Shown here: piece after piece, positions 46,354 to 54,696 of the stretch
How the letters are laid out: the number at the start of each line of letters is the position of its first letter
How positions within the stretch are numbered: position 1 is the stretch's first letter
Source of the DNA: Streptosporangium lutulentum
GTDB lineage: Bacteria; Actinomycetota; Actinomycetes; Streptosporangiales; Streptosporangiaceae
Assembly: GCF_030811455.1 (NCBI RefSeq)
Contig: NZ_JAUSQU010000001.1
Coordinates: forward strand, 2,666,001-2,730,000
Direction: 5' to 3'
DNA length: 64,000 nt
Translations under genes and position numbers: made by a program
Notes under the pieces: model-generated
What the model was told of the DNA's origin: nothing
Database searches by the model: none
What the model saw: only the letters and a program-made list of their open reading frames with translations

Positions 46354-46580
46354 TTTGGCCGCGTTTGAGTGCGGCAACCATGATCGATGTTCGCGAGAAA
46401 TAACCGCACCTGGCGTAGGCGTTTGCCGGTGCGCCGGGCTCTGCTGCGTCTCACCTGAGCTGACGCGGTCTCGGCGAACTTGACGCATCCGGCGTTCTGT
46501 GTCAGGTTCGCCGACATGCATACCCGTGACATGCGGGTCGTGCTCTGGAGATCTACGTCTGCAGATACCCGTACGGACTA

Positions 46581-46751
46581 TCAGGCTGGTTCGAGGTGAT
46601 CGGCGAGGCGGCGGAGGGTGACCGCGAACCGGCCGCGGAGGCGCGGAAGAACACGCCGGCGCGAGCGCGGCGGGATCATGCGTAACCGTGCGGCCTCGGC
46701 TCGCTGCTCAGCGAGGTAGGCGCGGCCCCACTCCTCACGCATGGCATACAT
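46581..46751 (-). CDS. Small basic protein of unknown function
   Basis: Arg-rich protein of 56 residues (MYAMREEWGRAYLAEQRAEA, then RSRRRVLPRLRGRFAVTLRR) ending DHLEPA. GAGGAG lies six bases before the ATG and overlaps the stop region of the ArsR-like fragment upstream, so the two were an operon. Family unknown to me; probably a helical membrane- or nucleic-acid-associated peptide. Intact start, ribosome site and stop support it. Confidence 0.5.
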   Translation of the reverse strand: MYAMREEWGRAYLAEQRAEAARLRMIPPRSRRRVLPRLRGRFAVTLRRLADHLEPA

Positions 46752-46761
46752 GGAAGGCTCC

Positions 46762-47046
46762 TCAGGGTTCTTCGGGGAATGTGTGGTGGAAGATGAAGAT
46801 CGGGCGTGTATCCGGCGGAGCCTCGTTCGATTCGACACGCGACTTGGTCAGCTCGCGCCACGGCTGCAACACGGCATTGAGCTGGTCGTCGAGCTGCGCC
46901 AACTCATCCTTGGTGAGCCGTAGGTGGCGGCTGCTCCCGAAGGCCGCACCGCGCCGGTCCTCGGGAAGCGTCATGTGAGTGCGTTCGAAGTCGCGCAGCC
47001 GTTCGAACTGATCGATCACCCACTGTGAATTCCACATCCGGTGCAT
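46762..47046 (-). pseudogene. ArsR-type (HTH_20) regulator, C-terminal part
   Basis: WVIDQFERLRDFERTHMTLP, then LRLTKDELAQLDDQLNAVLQ and PIFIFHHTFPEEP match the C-terminal half of winged-helix HTH_20 proteins. The N-terminal winged helix should precede it, but the upstream sequence (from 47046) shows no such domain, so the gene is 5'-truncated. The downstream small gene is 10 bp away. Confidence 0.6.
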
Positions 47047-47149
47047 CGTCCCAGTCCGCGGTGTCCTTCTGGCGTACTCCGGCCGCTCTCGTCCATGGCG
47101 GTCCTGGCCTGCCTCCAGGCCACGCCCGCGCCCTCATGACCGCTGTTCG

Positions 47150-48550
47150 TCAATGGCACAGGCGGGCCATGTCGTCGTCCGAGAGCCGCACCGTACCCGC
47201 GGCCACGTTGGCGGCCAGGTGATCCGGGTTGCCGGTTCCTGGGATGGCGAGCACATGTGGCCCCTGCTGCAGGGTCCACGCCAGCCGGACCTGCGCGGGC
47301 GTCACGTTGTGTGCGCGTGCGACGGCGAGTACTGTCTCGCTGTCGGTCTGGCTCGCGCCCGCCTCGCGCCCGGCACCGGCGATCGCGAAGAACGGCACAA
47401 AGGCGACGCCCTGCTCGCCACAGGCTCGCAGGAATTCCCGTTCCTCGGTCGACGCGCCGACACCGTAGGAGTTCTGCACGCAGACCACCGGCGCGGTGGC
47501 CTGGGCCTCAGCCAGATGCTCGGGCGTGGCGTTGGATATGCCCAGGTGGCGGATGAGCCCGGCATCGCGCAGGTCGGCCAGTGCGCCGAAATGCTCGGCG
47601 ATCGAGCCGGTTTTCCGGCTCGGGGGGATACGGAGGTTCACGACGTCCAGGTGGTCACGGCCCAACTGGCGCAGGTTCTCCTCGACCTGGCCGCGCAACT
47701 GCTCTGGCGTGTCCCACCACCACTCCCCCGACGGGTCCCGGCGTGGCCAGACCTTAGTAGCGATCACCAGGTCGTCCGGGTACGGCGCCAGCGCCCGGTT
47801 GATCAGCTCATTGGCGGAGCGTGTCGACGAGAAGTAGAACGCGGCCGTGTCGATGTGGTTGACGCCCAGCTCGACGGCGCGCCGGAGCACGGTGATCGAT
47901 CGTTCGCGGTCACTCGGCGCGCCAAGGCTGAAGGCGGCGCTACCGGTGAGGCGCATCGCGCCGAACCCGACGCGATTGACCGTCAGGTCACCGAGCTTCC
48001 AGGTGCCCGCGGCCGCCGCGGCGGCGGTGTGCGAGGTCGTGACCCGCCGTGGTCCCTCCGGGAGGGCGAACGAGATCCAGATGTCGGGCGGTAGCTCCGG
48101 CCGGCCCGGTACCGGCCTGCGGTCCTCGGTCCAGGCGCGGTCGGCGACCTCGGTCGCGACTCGGCGCCAGAAACGCACTGCGGTCAGGTTGTCATCCTGG
48201 AAGGCGACTCCCCACGGGCCTGGGTGCTGAGCGAGGACCGCTTGGACGGCACGCAGGCCGATGCCCGTTCTGCGCGCCCCGCGTGCGACGAAGAAGCTGT
48301 TCAGTACGCGGGTCGGGCCGTTCAGTCCGCGGACGAACGCGAAACCGACCGGTTGCTCGCCGCTGGTCACCAGGTAGGGCGCCCAGTCGGCATCGGTGAA
48401 TGCCGCGTGCAGCCGGTCGCTCCTGAAGGTTCCGTCCGAGTTTGGCAGGACACCCTGGAATTCGGACATGTCGTGGCGGAACATCAGCCATAGACGCTCC
48501 ACGACGGGGCGATCGGCGGCCTGCGCGAGGCGCACACGGATGTCTGGCAT
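47150..48550 (-). CDS. GNAT acetyltransferase fused to aldo/keto reductase
   Basis: Bifunctional protein of 466 residues. Residues 1-165 form a GNAT domain (IRVRLAQAADRPVVERLWLM; acetyl-CoA motif VARGARRTGIGLRAV at 88-102; DDNLTAVRFWRRV). After an Ala-rich linker (174-182), residues 184-466 form an aldo/keto reductase: KLGDLTVNRVGFGAMRLTG, D234 and Y239 in HIDTAAFYF, K266 in VIATKVW, and VVCVQNSYG later. R307 (VVNLRIPP) stands where the catalytic His usually lies, as in an AKR subgroup. AAGGAG precedes the ATG. No internal stop or ribosome site separates the domains. Physiological role unknown. Confidence 0.88.
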   Translation of the reverse strand: MPDIRVRLAQAADRPVVERLWLMFRHDMSEFQGVLPNSDGTFRSDRLHAAFTDADWAPYLVTSGEQPVGFAFVRGLNGPTRVLNSFFVARGARRTGIGLRAVQAVLAQHPGPWGVAFQDDNLTAVRFWRRVATEVADRAWTEDRRPVPGRPELPPDIWISFALPEGPRRVTTSHTAAAAAAGTWKLGDLTVNRVGFGAMRLTGSAAFSLGAPSDRERSITVLRRAVELGVNHIDTAAFYFSSTRSANELINRALAPYPDDLVIATKVWPRRDPSGEWWWDTPEQLRGQVEENLRQLGRDHLDVVNLRIPPSRKTGSIAEHFGALADLRDAGLIRHLGISNATPEHLAEAQATAPVVCVQNSYGVGASTEEREFLRACGEQGVAFVPFFAIAGAGREAGASQTDSETVLAVARAHNVTPAQVRLAWTLQQGPHVLAIPGTGNPDHLAANVAAGTVRLSDDDMARLCH

Positions 48551-48654
48551 GAATCTCCTTGGCGAGAACGGTGGATGGTGGGGACCGAAGGTCCAGGTCA
48601 CGCTGTTGGCAGGGAGCCACCTGCTTGGGGGTGCGGTGGCCCCGGACATGAAAA

Positions 48655-48693
48655 AAGCCTCCTCGGCGGATGGGATCCGCGCCGAGGAGGCTT
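48655..48693 (-). terminator. Rho-independent terminator/attenuator-like hairpin with T6
   Basis: On the minus strand a 14-bp stem (AAGCCTCCTCGGCG) with an 11-base loop is followed by a run of T. It lies about 105 bp before the GNAT-AKR start with no minus-strand gene ending just upstream, so it may sit inside that gene's leader or end a short non-coding transcript. Confidence 0.75.
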
Positions 48694-48961
48694 GAACGAT
48701 GAGGATATTTTATCACTCTGTGCCCGGGAGTGGCACCCTGCCGCGTGCGACCGCAGCGGCGTCGGTGGCCTGCCCGTCCAGGGGGGTCCAGTGGTATCGC
48801 CGAAATTTCCAACGGATGTGTTGGTGTGGGTGTGCGCCGGGGTCACTGTCAGGCGCGGGCGTCTTCGGTGGTGGCTCGCGCGCCGCGGCGGACGTTCGTA
48901 CGGTGGTCCGGGTGTCGCGGAGTTCGGACACTCGCGGGTATGCATAACGTAGGCTGATCGT

Positions 48962-49201
48962 ATGACGAATCGCATCAGTGTCGCGATGCCCGAAGATCTC
49001 GAGGCTCAGGTCCGCGAGCTCGCCGGCGGCAACATGTCCGCGTACATCCTGGATGCCGTGCGGGCCCGGGTGGACAGGGATCGGAAGATCCGCGCCTATC
49101 ACGCCAGTATCGGTGGCGCCCCCGAGTTGGGTGACACCGCCGAGGACCGGGCGGCGCTGGAGCGTATCCGCGGTTTCCTGCAGTTGCCCGAATCGGCGTG
49201 A
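48962..49201 (+). CDS. Ribbon-helix-helix antitoxin (VapB-like)
   Basis: Antitoxin of 79 residues. The N-terminal RHH fold is NRISVAMPEDLEAQVRELAG, then NMSAYILDAVRARV, binding DNA as a dimer; the acidic C-terminus (LGDTAEDRAALERIRGFLQL) would wrap the toxin. Its stop overlaps the toxin start by 4 bp (GTGA). Upstream there is a short palindrome TATGCATA (48939-48946), a possible operator overlapping the promoter for autoregulation. Confidence 0.85.
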   Translation: MTNRISVAMPEDLEAQVRELAGGNMSAYILDAVRARVDRDRKIRAYHASIGGAPELGDTAEDRAALERIRGFLQLPESA

Positions 49202-49638
49202 GTGCCCCGGAGCCGGTGCTGGGCCGGGGGCTGGTGCTGGATGTCAGCACGGTGCGGCTGCATCTGTCGGGGGATGTCTACACGGCCGCGATGATCGGGG
49301 CCGCGCTGGAGTACGAGCGGCCGATCGTCATTCCCGCGCTGGTGCTGGTGCAGGCCTATCGCGAGGCGGTGCCCGGTCCGGCCCGGATGCGTCTGGTGGG
49401 TCTGGTCTCCGTCGCCACCGAGCCGGATCTGCACGATGAGGTCAGCCGGGTCACCGCGCGCGACATCGGTACGGTGTGTCAGTTGGCGGGGGTGGAGGAT
49501 CTGTCGATCGGGCATGCCCTGTGGGCTGCTCTTGAGCGGCGTAATCAGCCTGATCCGCTGTATGACTGGGCGATCGTGACCGAGCATCCCGAGGTGTATC
49601 GCAAGGTGGCTCCGGCGGTGCCGACGGGCTGGCGTTGA
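49198..49638 (+). CDS. PIN-domain toxin-like protein (VapC-type)
   Basis: Protein of 146 residues resembling PIN ribonucleases. Acidic residues D15 (LVLDVSTV), E56 (QAYREA), D101 (VEDLSIGHALWAA) and E129 (IVTEHPEVYR) occupy the places of the PIN metal-binding site, although the first two helices are divergent and the last acid is Glu instead of Asp. Coupled to the upstream antitoxin gene. Function as an RNA-cleaving toxin is inferred from arrangement and pattern. The recombinase gene follows 200 bp later on the same strand. Confidence 0.8.
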   Translation: MSAPEPVLGRGLVLDVSTVRLHLSGDVYTAAMIGAALEYERPIVIPALVLVQAYREAVPGPARMRLVGLVSVATEPDLHDEVSRVTARDIGTVCQLAGVEDLSIGHALWAALERRNQPDPLYDWAIVTEHPEVYRKVAPAVPTGWR

Positions 49639-49838
49639 CGTCGCGGCGAGGGTGCGCGCGCAGGGGGCGCGGGTGGTGACGTCGAGGTGGTCTTCGGGGG
49701 GTTCTTCCGCGGACGCGTCCGGGTTCGGGTGTGTATCTGAGGGATCGGCGGGTGTCGAGCAACTACGGTGAGGCGGGACGGTTTCGTTTGTCCTGCCGTG
49801 GCTCGTCGGGAGCAGGCCGACTCGGATGGGGCGTGCTC

Positions 49839-50867
49839 ATGGGTGATCGTGACCCGCTGGTGCCGATGTTCCTGCCGGAGGCGGTTGAGGAGTTCCTCTC
49901 CTGCCTGCGGGCCAGGAAGCTCTCCGCGCACACCGTCTTGGGGTATGAGAGCGATCTGCGGCTCGTCGGGGAGATCGCGGCGGAGCTGGCGGGGGTGTCG
50001 CCGGCCGGCCTCGAGGTTCGTCATCTCAACGGGCGTCTCATCAGGGGGGCGTTCGCGGCTTTCTCCGATCCGAGGTCGGCCGCGAGCGTCAACCGGGCCT
50101 GGTCGGCGTGGAACCGGCTGTTCACCTTCTGTGTGTCGGAGGGCATGGTCGAGGGCAATCCGATGGCGGCGGTGCCTCGTCCCAAGCAGCCGGCCAAGGC
50201 GCCCAAGCCTCTTTTGGGTGATGGGACGGCGTCGGCGACGTTGCTGGAGCGGATCGCCGAGGGGGCGCGCGAGGCTCGTGATCCGTGGGTCGAGCGTGAT
50301 CTGGTGGTGCTGGGGCTGGCGCTGGTGACGGGGATGCGGTCGGCGGAGTTGCTGGGGATGACGCTGGGTTCGATCGGGGGTGCTGCCGGTGATCGGCGGG
50401 TCCAGGTGGTCGGCAAGGGCGGTAAGACCCGTTCGCTGCCGATCGAGCCGCCGATCGAGTTTCTCATCGAGCGGTATCTGGACAGTCGCCTGCGCCGGTT
50501 CGCCCTTGCCGCGCTCCCCCGGTCGGCCGCGTTGCTCGTCGACACCGCGAACGAGCCGTTGCGGCGTGGTGGTCTGCAGTATCTGGTGCGTCAGTGTTAT
50601 CGGTACGCGGGTATCCACGACCGGGTGCAGAAGGGCACTTTGGTGCATGCGTTGCGTCATGAGTTCGCCACCCGGCTGGCCGAGCGGGGGGCGTCGGCGC
50701 ACGAGTTGATGGAGTTGCTCGGGCACTCCTCCATCGTGACCGGGCAGGCGTATGTCGCCTCGACGGCGCGGGAGGTGCGTCAGGCGGCGCGGGGCAATCC
50801 GGCCTACGGCGTGCTGGACCGGCTGGGCGCCGGTGGGGGTGGGCGCGGGGAGGCGCTTTCGTCGTGA
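49839..50867 (+). CDS. Tyrosine recombinase (XerC/integrase-like)
   Basis: Complete recombinase of 342 residues with a SAM-like core-binding domain (about 12-115; AVEEFLSCLRARKLSAHTVL) and catalytic residues R167 (VTGMRSAELL), K196 (GKGGKTRSL), H270 and R273 (VHALRHEFATRL), H296 (LLGHSSIV) and Y305 (QAYVAS). The C-terminal tail is short and Gly-rich. ATG at 49839 was chosen because the upstream frame is non-conserved. It follows a toxin-antitoxin pair and converges on LacI; perhaps it mobilises a cassette containing the pair. No repeats flanking were seen. Confidence 0.9.
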   Translation: MGDRDPLVPMFLPEAVEEFLSCLRARKLSAHTVLGYESDLRLVGEIAAELAGVSPAGLEVRHLNGRLIRGAFAAFSDPRSAASVNRAWSAWNRLFTFCVSEGMVEGNPMAAVPRPKQPAKAPKPLLGDGTASATLLERIAEGAREARDPWVERDLVVLGLALVTGMRSAELLGMTLGSIGGAAGDRRVQVVGKGGKTRSLPIEPPIEFLIERYLDSRLRRFALAALPRSAALLVDTANEPLRRGGLQYLVRQCYRYAGIHDRVQKGTLVHALRHEFATRLAERGASAHELMELLGHSSIVTGQAYVASTAREVRQAARGNPAYGVLDRLGAGGGGRGEALSS

Positions 50868-50909
50868 GCCGCCGCCGGGCCGGGGACGTGGTCGGGTTGT
50901 GGTCGGGTT

Positions 50910-51950
50910 TCAGCGGGGTGGGCGGGCGCTGGTGCTCTCGCGGACGACGAGTTCGGGTTCGATCAGGTGGTGGGCGCGGCTGGCGCGGCCGTCGATCCGG
51001 TCGAGCAGCAGTTGGAAGGACAGGCGGCCGACCTCGGTGAAGTTCTGTCGGACGGTGCTCAGCGGTGGCCACAGGTAGGGGGCTTCGGGGACGTCGTCGA
51101 AGCCGACGACGCTGACGTCCTGGGGTACTCGGCGGCCGGCCTCGCGTAGTGCTCGCAGTACTCCGGTGGCCATGTGGTCGTTGGCGGCGAAGATCGCTGT
51201 GACGTCGGGGTCGCGGGCCAGGAGTTTGCCGTGTTCGAATCCGGAGCGGGCGCTCCAGTCGCCGAGCAGGGGTTCGGGGATGGGGCGGCCCTCGGCGTGC
51301 AGGACGGAGCGCCAGCCTTCGACGCGGGCGCTGGCGTCGGTCCAGTCCTGTGGTCCTGAGACGTGCCAGACGGTTTCGTGGCCGAGGCTGAGCAGGTGTC
51401 TGGTCGCTCGTACGGCTCCGGTGGCCTGGTCGACGGAGGCGACGGGGACGGGGAGGTTGTCGCGGGCGCCGACGACGACCACGGGCAGGTCGGGGGGAAG
51501 GTGACGCAGGCCGTCGGCGGCCGATTCGTGGGGGGCGACGATGATGACGCCGTCGACGGACTGGAAGCGCAGGCGGTTGACGGCTTCGCCGATGGAGCGG
51601 CGGTTGAGGGCGCCGACGCTGACGATCGTGATGAGGTAGTCGTCGGCGCGGGCGGCCTGCTCGATGCCGTGAAGGGTCGAGGCGGGTCCGTACAGGGTGG
51701 TGTCGAAGCTGACGACGCCGAGTGCTCCGGAGCGGCCGGTGACCAGGGAGCGGGCGGCGAAGTTGGGTCGGTAGCCGAGTGCGCGTACGGCGTCCAGGAC
51801 GCGGGCGCGGGTGTCGGGGCGCACCTTGTCGGGGGTGTTGAGGACGCGGGAGACGGTCATCGCTGAGACGCCTGCTCGTTCGGCGACGTCTTCCATGACA
51901 GCGGCTTTTGGTCGGTTGGTGGGGTCCTGTCCGGATACGTGCTGGGTCAA
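50910..51950 (-). CDS. LacI-family transcriptional regulator
   Basis: Regulator of 346 residues. The N-terminal LacI helix-turn-helix (about 17-65; VMEDVAERAGVSAMTVSRVL, then hinge-like LGYRPNFAARSL) and a periplasmic-binding-protein-like sensor domain (FAANDHMATGVLRALREAGR, then VPQDVSVVGFDDVPEAPYLW) are complete. It is the sole gene of its transcription unit, and two LacI-type operators lie upstream (51990-52003, 52101-52114), suggesting autorepression. No sugar transporter or hydrolase is nearby, which is unusual. Ligand unknown. Confidence 0.93.
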   Translation of the reverse strand: MTQHVSGQDPTNRPKAAVMEDVAERAGVSAMTVSRVLNTPDKVRPDTRARVLDAVRALGYRPNFAARSLVTGRSGALGVVSFDTTLYGPASTLHGIEQAARADDYLITIVSVGALNRRSIGEAVNRLRFQSVDGVIIVAPHESAADGLRHLPPDLPVVVVGARDNLPVPVASVDQATGAVRATRHLLSLGHETVWHVSGPQDWTDASARVEGWRSVLHAEGRPIPEPLLGDWSARSGFEHGKLLARDPDVTAIFAANDHMATGVLRALREAGRRVPQDVSVVGFDDVPEAPYLWPPLSTVRQNFTEVGRLSFQLLLDRIDGRASRAHHLIEPELVVRESTSARPPR

Positions 51951-51989
51951 CCTGTCCGCCTCGTTGAAGTTGTCCTTAGGATATCCGAG

Positions 51990-52003
51990 TGTTTGCGCTA
52001 ACA
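51990..52003. promoter_or_regulatory. LacI-type operator 1
   Basis: TGTTTGCGCTAACA, one mismatch from the perfect palindrome TGTTAGCGCTAACA used by LacI/GalR proteins; lies 40 bp upstream of the lacI-type gene start. Confidence 0.65.
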
Positions 52004-52100
52004 GATTTTATGTCAACGCGCGCCGGAGTCCGGCCCCGCTGAAACGCCGCTATCTGGGAAAACAGAGAAGAATTCGGCTGACGTCTTGACACCGGCCCGG

Positions 52101-52114
52101 TGGTAGCGCTAACA
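52101..52114. promoter_or_regulatory. LacI-type operator 2
   Basis: TGGTAGCGCTAACA, one mismatch from the same palindrome; 111 bp from operator 1, a spacing of about ten to eleven helical turns that would allow looping. Confidence 0.6.
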
Positions 52115-52323
52115 GCACGGTCGGAGACGAGCCGGCCGCCCGCGCACCACGGGGCCGAAAGACGGGGCCGGGCTCCCCCACCCGCGAGAGGGCCGCCCGC
52201 GACCGGGAGGGCCGCGCCGGACACCGTCGCTCGATCGCCGGGAGAGCGGATCGGCGGCGGGTGTGACGCGGGCGTGATTCGTGAAGGCGTTGAGGCGTTC
52301 GTGAAGGCCGGGTCCCGCCCCCT

Positions 52324-52872
52324 TCAGGAACGCTCGTGGAGCAGGAGCAGCGTGTAGGCGGCGATCGAACCGCTGTCGGTGACGGCGCCTCGCCGGATCA
52401 TCCGCTCGAACTCGGCCCGGGTGACCCAGTCTTGGCGCATGTCCTGCTCGGTGTGCTCACGATCGGGGGCGCCGGGGGTGAGCTCGGTGGCCAGGAAGGC
52501 GTCGAAGCGCTGGTCGCTGGTGCCGTGGGAGTTGTCCAGGCGGCCGAGATGGATCATCGACGCCGCCCGCAGGCCCGTCTCCTCGGCGAGCTCGGTGTGG
52601 GCGGTGGCCTTCGGGGAGGGGCTGCCGGCGACGCTGCCCTGAGGAAAGCTCCAGGCGCGGCGGCCGATCGGGTAGCGGTACTCCTCCACCAGGTGGAAGC
52701 CGTCGTTCTCCATGGGGATGACCAGGGCGAAGTCGCGCTGTTGCAGGACCCCGTAGATGCCGTGCGAGCCGTCGGGGCGCTGGATGCGGTCTTCTCGCAC
52801 GGTCATCCACGCGTTCGTGTAGACCACCGTCGAGTCGAGGGTGCGGATCGTCGGTGACTGGGTGTCGGTCAT
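52324..52872 (-). CDS. NUDIX-family hydrolase with degenerate box
   Basis: Protein of 182 residues similar to ADP-ribose pyrophosphatase-type NUDIX proteins (NAWMTVREDRIQRPDGSHGI; ENDGFHLVEEYRYPIGRRAW). The box GSVAGSPSPKATAHTELAEE, then TGL keeps the E-L-x-E-E-x-G core but has Pro and Thr where the first Glu and the Arg of the consensus stand. The metal-binding Glu pair is kept, so activity is possible. ATG at 52872 chosen; a longer in-frame extension is Ser/Arg-rich and unlikely. Monocistronic, downstream of the LacI upstream region. Confidence 0.85.
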   Translation of the reverse strand: MTDTQSPTIRTLDSTVVYTNAWMTVREDRIQRPDGSHGIYGVLQQRDFALVIPMENDGFHLVEEYRYPIGRRAWSFPQGSVAGSPSPKATAHTELAEETGLRAASMIHLGRLDNSHGTSDQRFDAFLATELTPGAPDREHTEQDMRQDWVTRAEFERMIRRGAVTDSGSIAAYTLLLLHERS

Positions 52873-53014
52873 GGCGCAGGAGCCTACTGCCGGCGCGACC
52901 ACCGCAGGAGGGGATCCGGGGAGCTCACGGCCCTGCCGCCCGGGTGCGCGACGGCCGGCCGCGGGGCCTAAATCGTTTGCGTGACTGTCGGGGGGCTCTG
53001 TTACGGTCCAGGGC

Positions 53015-53935
53015 GTGCCTGAAGAACCTCTCATCCGTGCCCGTGCTCTGGTCAAGCGCTTCGGTGACTTCACGGCGGTCGACGGGATCGACCTGGACGT
53101 GGAGCCGGGTGAGGCGTTCGGGTTCCTGGGGCCCAACGGGGCCGGTAAGTCCTCCACGATGCGCATGATCAGTTGTGTGTCGATGCCGACCTCCGGGGAG
53201 CTGCGCATCCTGGGCATGGATCCGGTGCGCGAGGGGTCGAAGATCCGCGCCCGGCTGGGGGTCTGCCCGCAGCTGGACAACCTGGATCTGGATCTGAGCG
53301 TGCGTGAGAACCTGACGACGTACGCGCGGTATTTCGGGTTGTCGAAGGCGGAGTCGCGGCGCCGGGCCGATGAGCTGCTGGAGTTCGTCCAGTTGCAGGA
53401 CAAGGCGCGCAGTCAGGTGGAGCCGCTGTCGGGGGGCATGAAGCGGCGGCTGACGATCGCGCGGTCGCTGGTCAACGAGCCGGATCTGGTGCTGCTGGAC
53501 GAGCCGACGACGGGGCTGGATCCGCAGGCGCGGCATCTGCTGTGGGAGCGGTTGTTCCGGCTCAAGCAGCGGGGCACGACGCTGGTGCTGACCACCCATT
53601 ACATGGACGAGGCCGAGCAGTTGTGCGACCGGCTGGTGGTGATGGACGGCGGGCGGATCGTGGCGGAGGGCTCCCCCCGGTCGTTGATCCAGACTTATTC
53701 CACGCCCGAGGTGGTGGAGTTGCGTTTCACCGAGGAGGCCGACCACGCCGGGAAGCTGGAGGGCATCGGGCGGGTCGATCCGCTGCCGGACCGGATCCTG
53801 CTGTACGCCGGCGACGGGGACGCCGCGGTGGCGGAGGTGCACCGGCGGGGGCTCCGGCCCTCCAGTGTTCTGGTGCGCCGCTCCTCGCTGGAGGACGTCT
53901 TCCTGCAGTTGACCGGCCGGACGTTGGTGGACTGA
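53015..53935 (+). CDS. ABC transporter ATP-binding protein (DrrA-like)
   Basis: ATPase of 306 residues powering the two following permeases. Walker A GPNGAGKSS is at about 41-49, signature LSGGMKRRLTIARSL, Walker B LVLLDEPTTGLDP and switch His in LTTHYMDEAEQL. The C-terminal extension (LEDVFLQLTGRTLVD) is typical of DrrA-like daunorubicin-type exporters. The start is GTG; the stop overlaps the next start by one base. The organisation ATPase plus two ABC-2 permeases indicates a drug or polysaccharide exporter. Confidence 0.95.
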   Translation: MPEEPLIRARALVKRFGDFTAVDGIDLDVEPGEAFGFLGPNGAGKSSTMRMISCVSMPTSGELRILGMDPVREGSKIRARLGVCPQLDNLDLDLSVRENLTTYARYFGLSKAESRRRADELLEFVQLQDKARSQVEPLSGGMKRRLTIARSLVNEPDLVLLDEPTTGLDPQARHLLWERLFRLKQRGTTLVLTTHYMDEAEQLCDRLVVMDGGRIVAEGSPRSLIQTYSTPEVVELRFTEEADHAGKLEGIGRVDPLPDRILLYAGDGDAAVAEVHRRGLRPSSVLVRRSSLEDVFLQLTGRTLVD

Positions 53936-54693
53936 TGGTTCATCCGACGGTGGCGGTGCTGGAGCGCAACCTCGCCCTGTACCGGCGGTTGTGGCGGGCC
54001 TCGGCGTTCTCGACCTTCGTGCTGCCGGTGTTGTTCCTGGTCAGCATCGGGGTCGGGGTCGGGGGGTACGTCGGGGAGATCGGCGGTGTCGATTATCTGG
54101 CGTGGATCGTGCCCGGGGTGATGGCCTCGACGGCGTTTCAGATGGCCATCGGTGAGTCGACCTATTCGGTGCTGGGCGACTTCAAGTGGGTGCGGGCCTA
54201 TCACGCGATGCGCGCGACCCCGGTCGAGGTCGGTGACATGGTGTGGGGCTGGCTGCTCTACATCCTGATCCGGGTGGAGATCGCGGCGGTCGTGTTCTTG
54301 GGGATCACGGCGTTGTTCGGTGCGCTGCACTCCCCCTGGGCGGTGCTGACCCCGGTGGTCGCGGCGTTGGTGGCCCTGTCGGCGGCGGCTCCGGTGATGG
54401 CGTTCGCGGCGAGCATCGAGCACGACAGTTACTTCGCGTTGCTGTTTCGGTTCGTGATGATTCCGTCCACGTTGTTCGCCGGGGTGTTCTTCCCGGTGGA
54501 TCAGTTGCCGCAGCTGGTGCGCCCGCTGGCGTACCTCTCCCCGCTGTGGCACGGGGTGGAGCTGAGCCGGGCCGCGACGCTGGGGACCTCTCCCCCGTGG
54601 CCGGTCTGGGTGCACGCGGGATATCTGCTGCTGTGCTGTGCGGCCGGGCTGGCCTGGGCGGTTGCCGCCTTCCGCAAGCGACTTCAGGACTGA
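53935..54693 (+). CDS. ABC-2-type permease 1 of the DrrA-like exporter
   Basis: Integral membrane protein of 252 residues with about six helices, beginning VHPTVAVLERNLALYRRLWR and containing VLPVLFLVSIGVGVGGYV and FRFVMIPSTLFAGVFFPVDQ, the signature of DrrB/NodJ-like permeases. ATG overlaps the ATPase stop by one base (TGATG), so the gene is translationally coupled. Pairs with the second permease to form a heterodimeric pore. Confidence 0.93.
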   Translation: MVHPTVAVLERNLALYRRLWRASAFSTFVLPVLFLVSIGVGVGGYVGEIGGVDYLAWIVPGVMASTAFQMAIGESTYSVLGDFKWVRAYHAMRATPVEVGDMVWGWLLYILIRVEIAAVVFLGITALFGALHSPWAVLTPVVAALVALSAAAPVMAFAASIEHDSYFALLFRFVMIPSTLFAGVFFPVDQLPQLVRPLAYLSPLWHGVELSRAATLGTSPPWPVWVHAGYLLLCCAAGLAWAVAAFRKRLQD

Positions 54694-54696
54694 GAC

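Larger units (their letters stand above)
45694..46580. other. Long gene-free stretch with repeats R3
   Basis: No convincing gene. A minus-strand peptide (APYSGAEVNRLMIDRSTTPF, then HGGWRIYEP) near 45684-45773 has a protein-like look but no family I recognise. Copies 2 and 3 of repeat R3 lie at 46139-46190 and 46320-46353 in opposite orientations and could pair as an imperfect inverted repeat. An AT-rich patch at 45905-45960 is unusual for this DNA. Confidence 0.45.

Noticed and set aside
48655..48760. T-box riboswitch for the GNAT-AKR leader
   Set aside because: The stretch CAGGGTGCCAC differs from AGGGTGGNACC at the tRNA-contacting bulge, and the downstream gene is not aminoacyl-tRNA related; only a hairpin is claimed.
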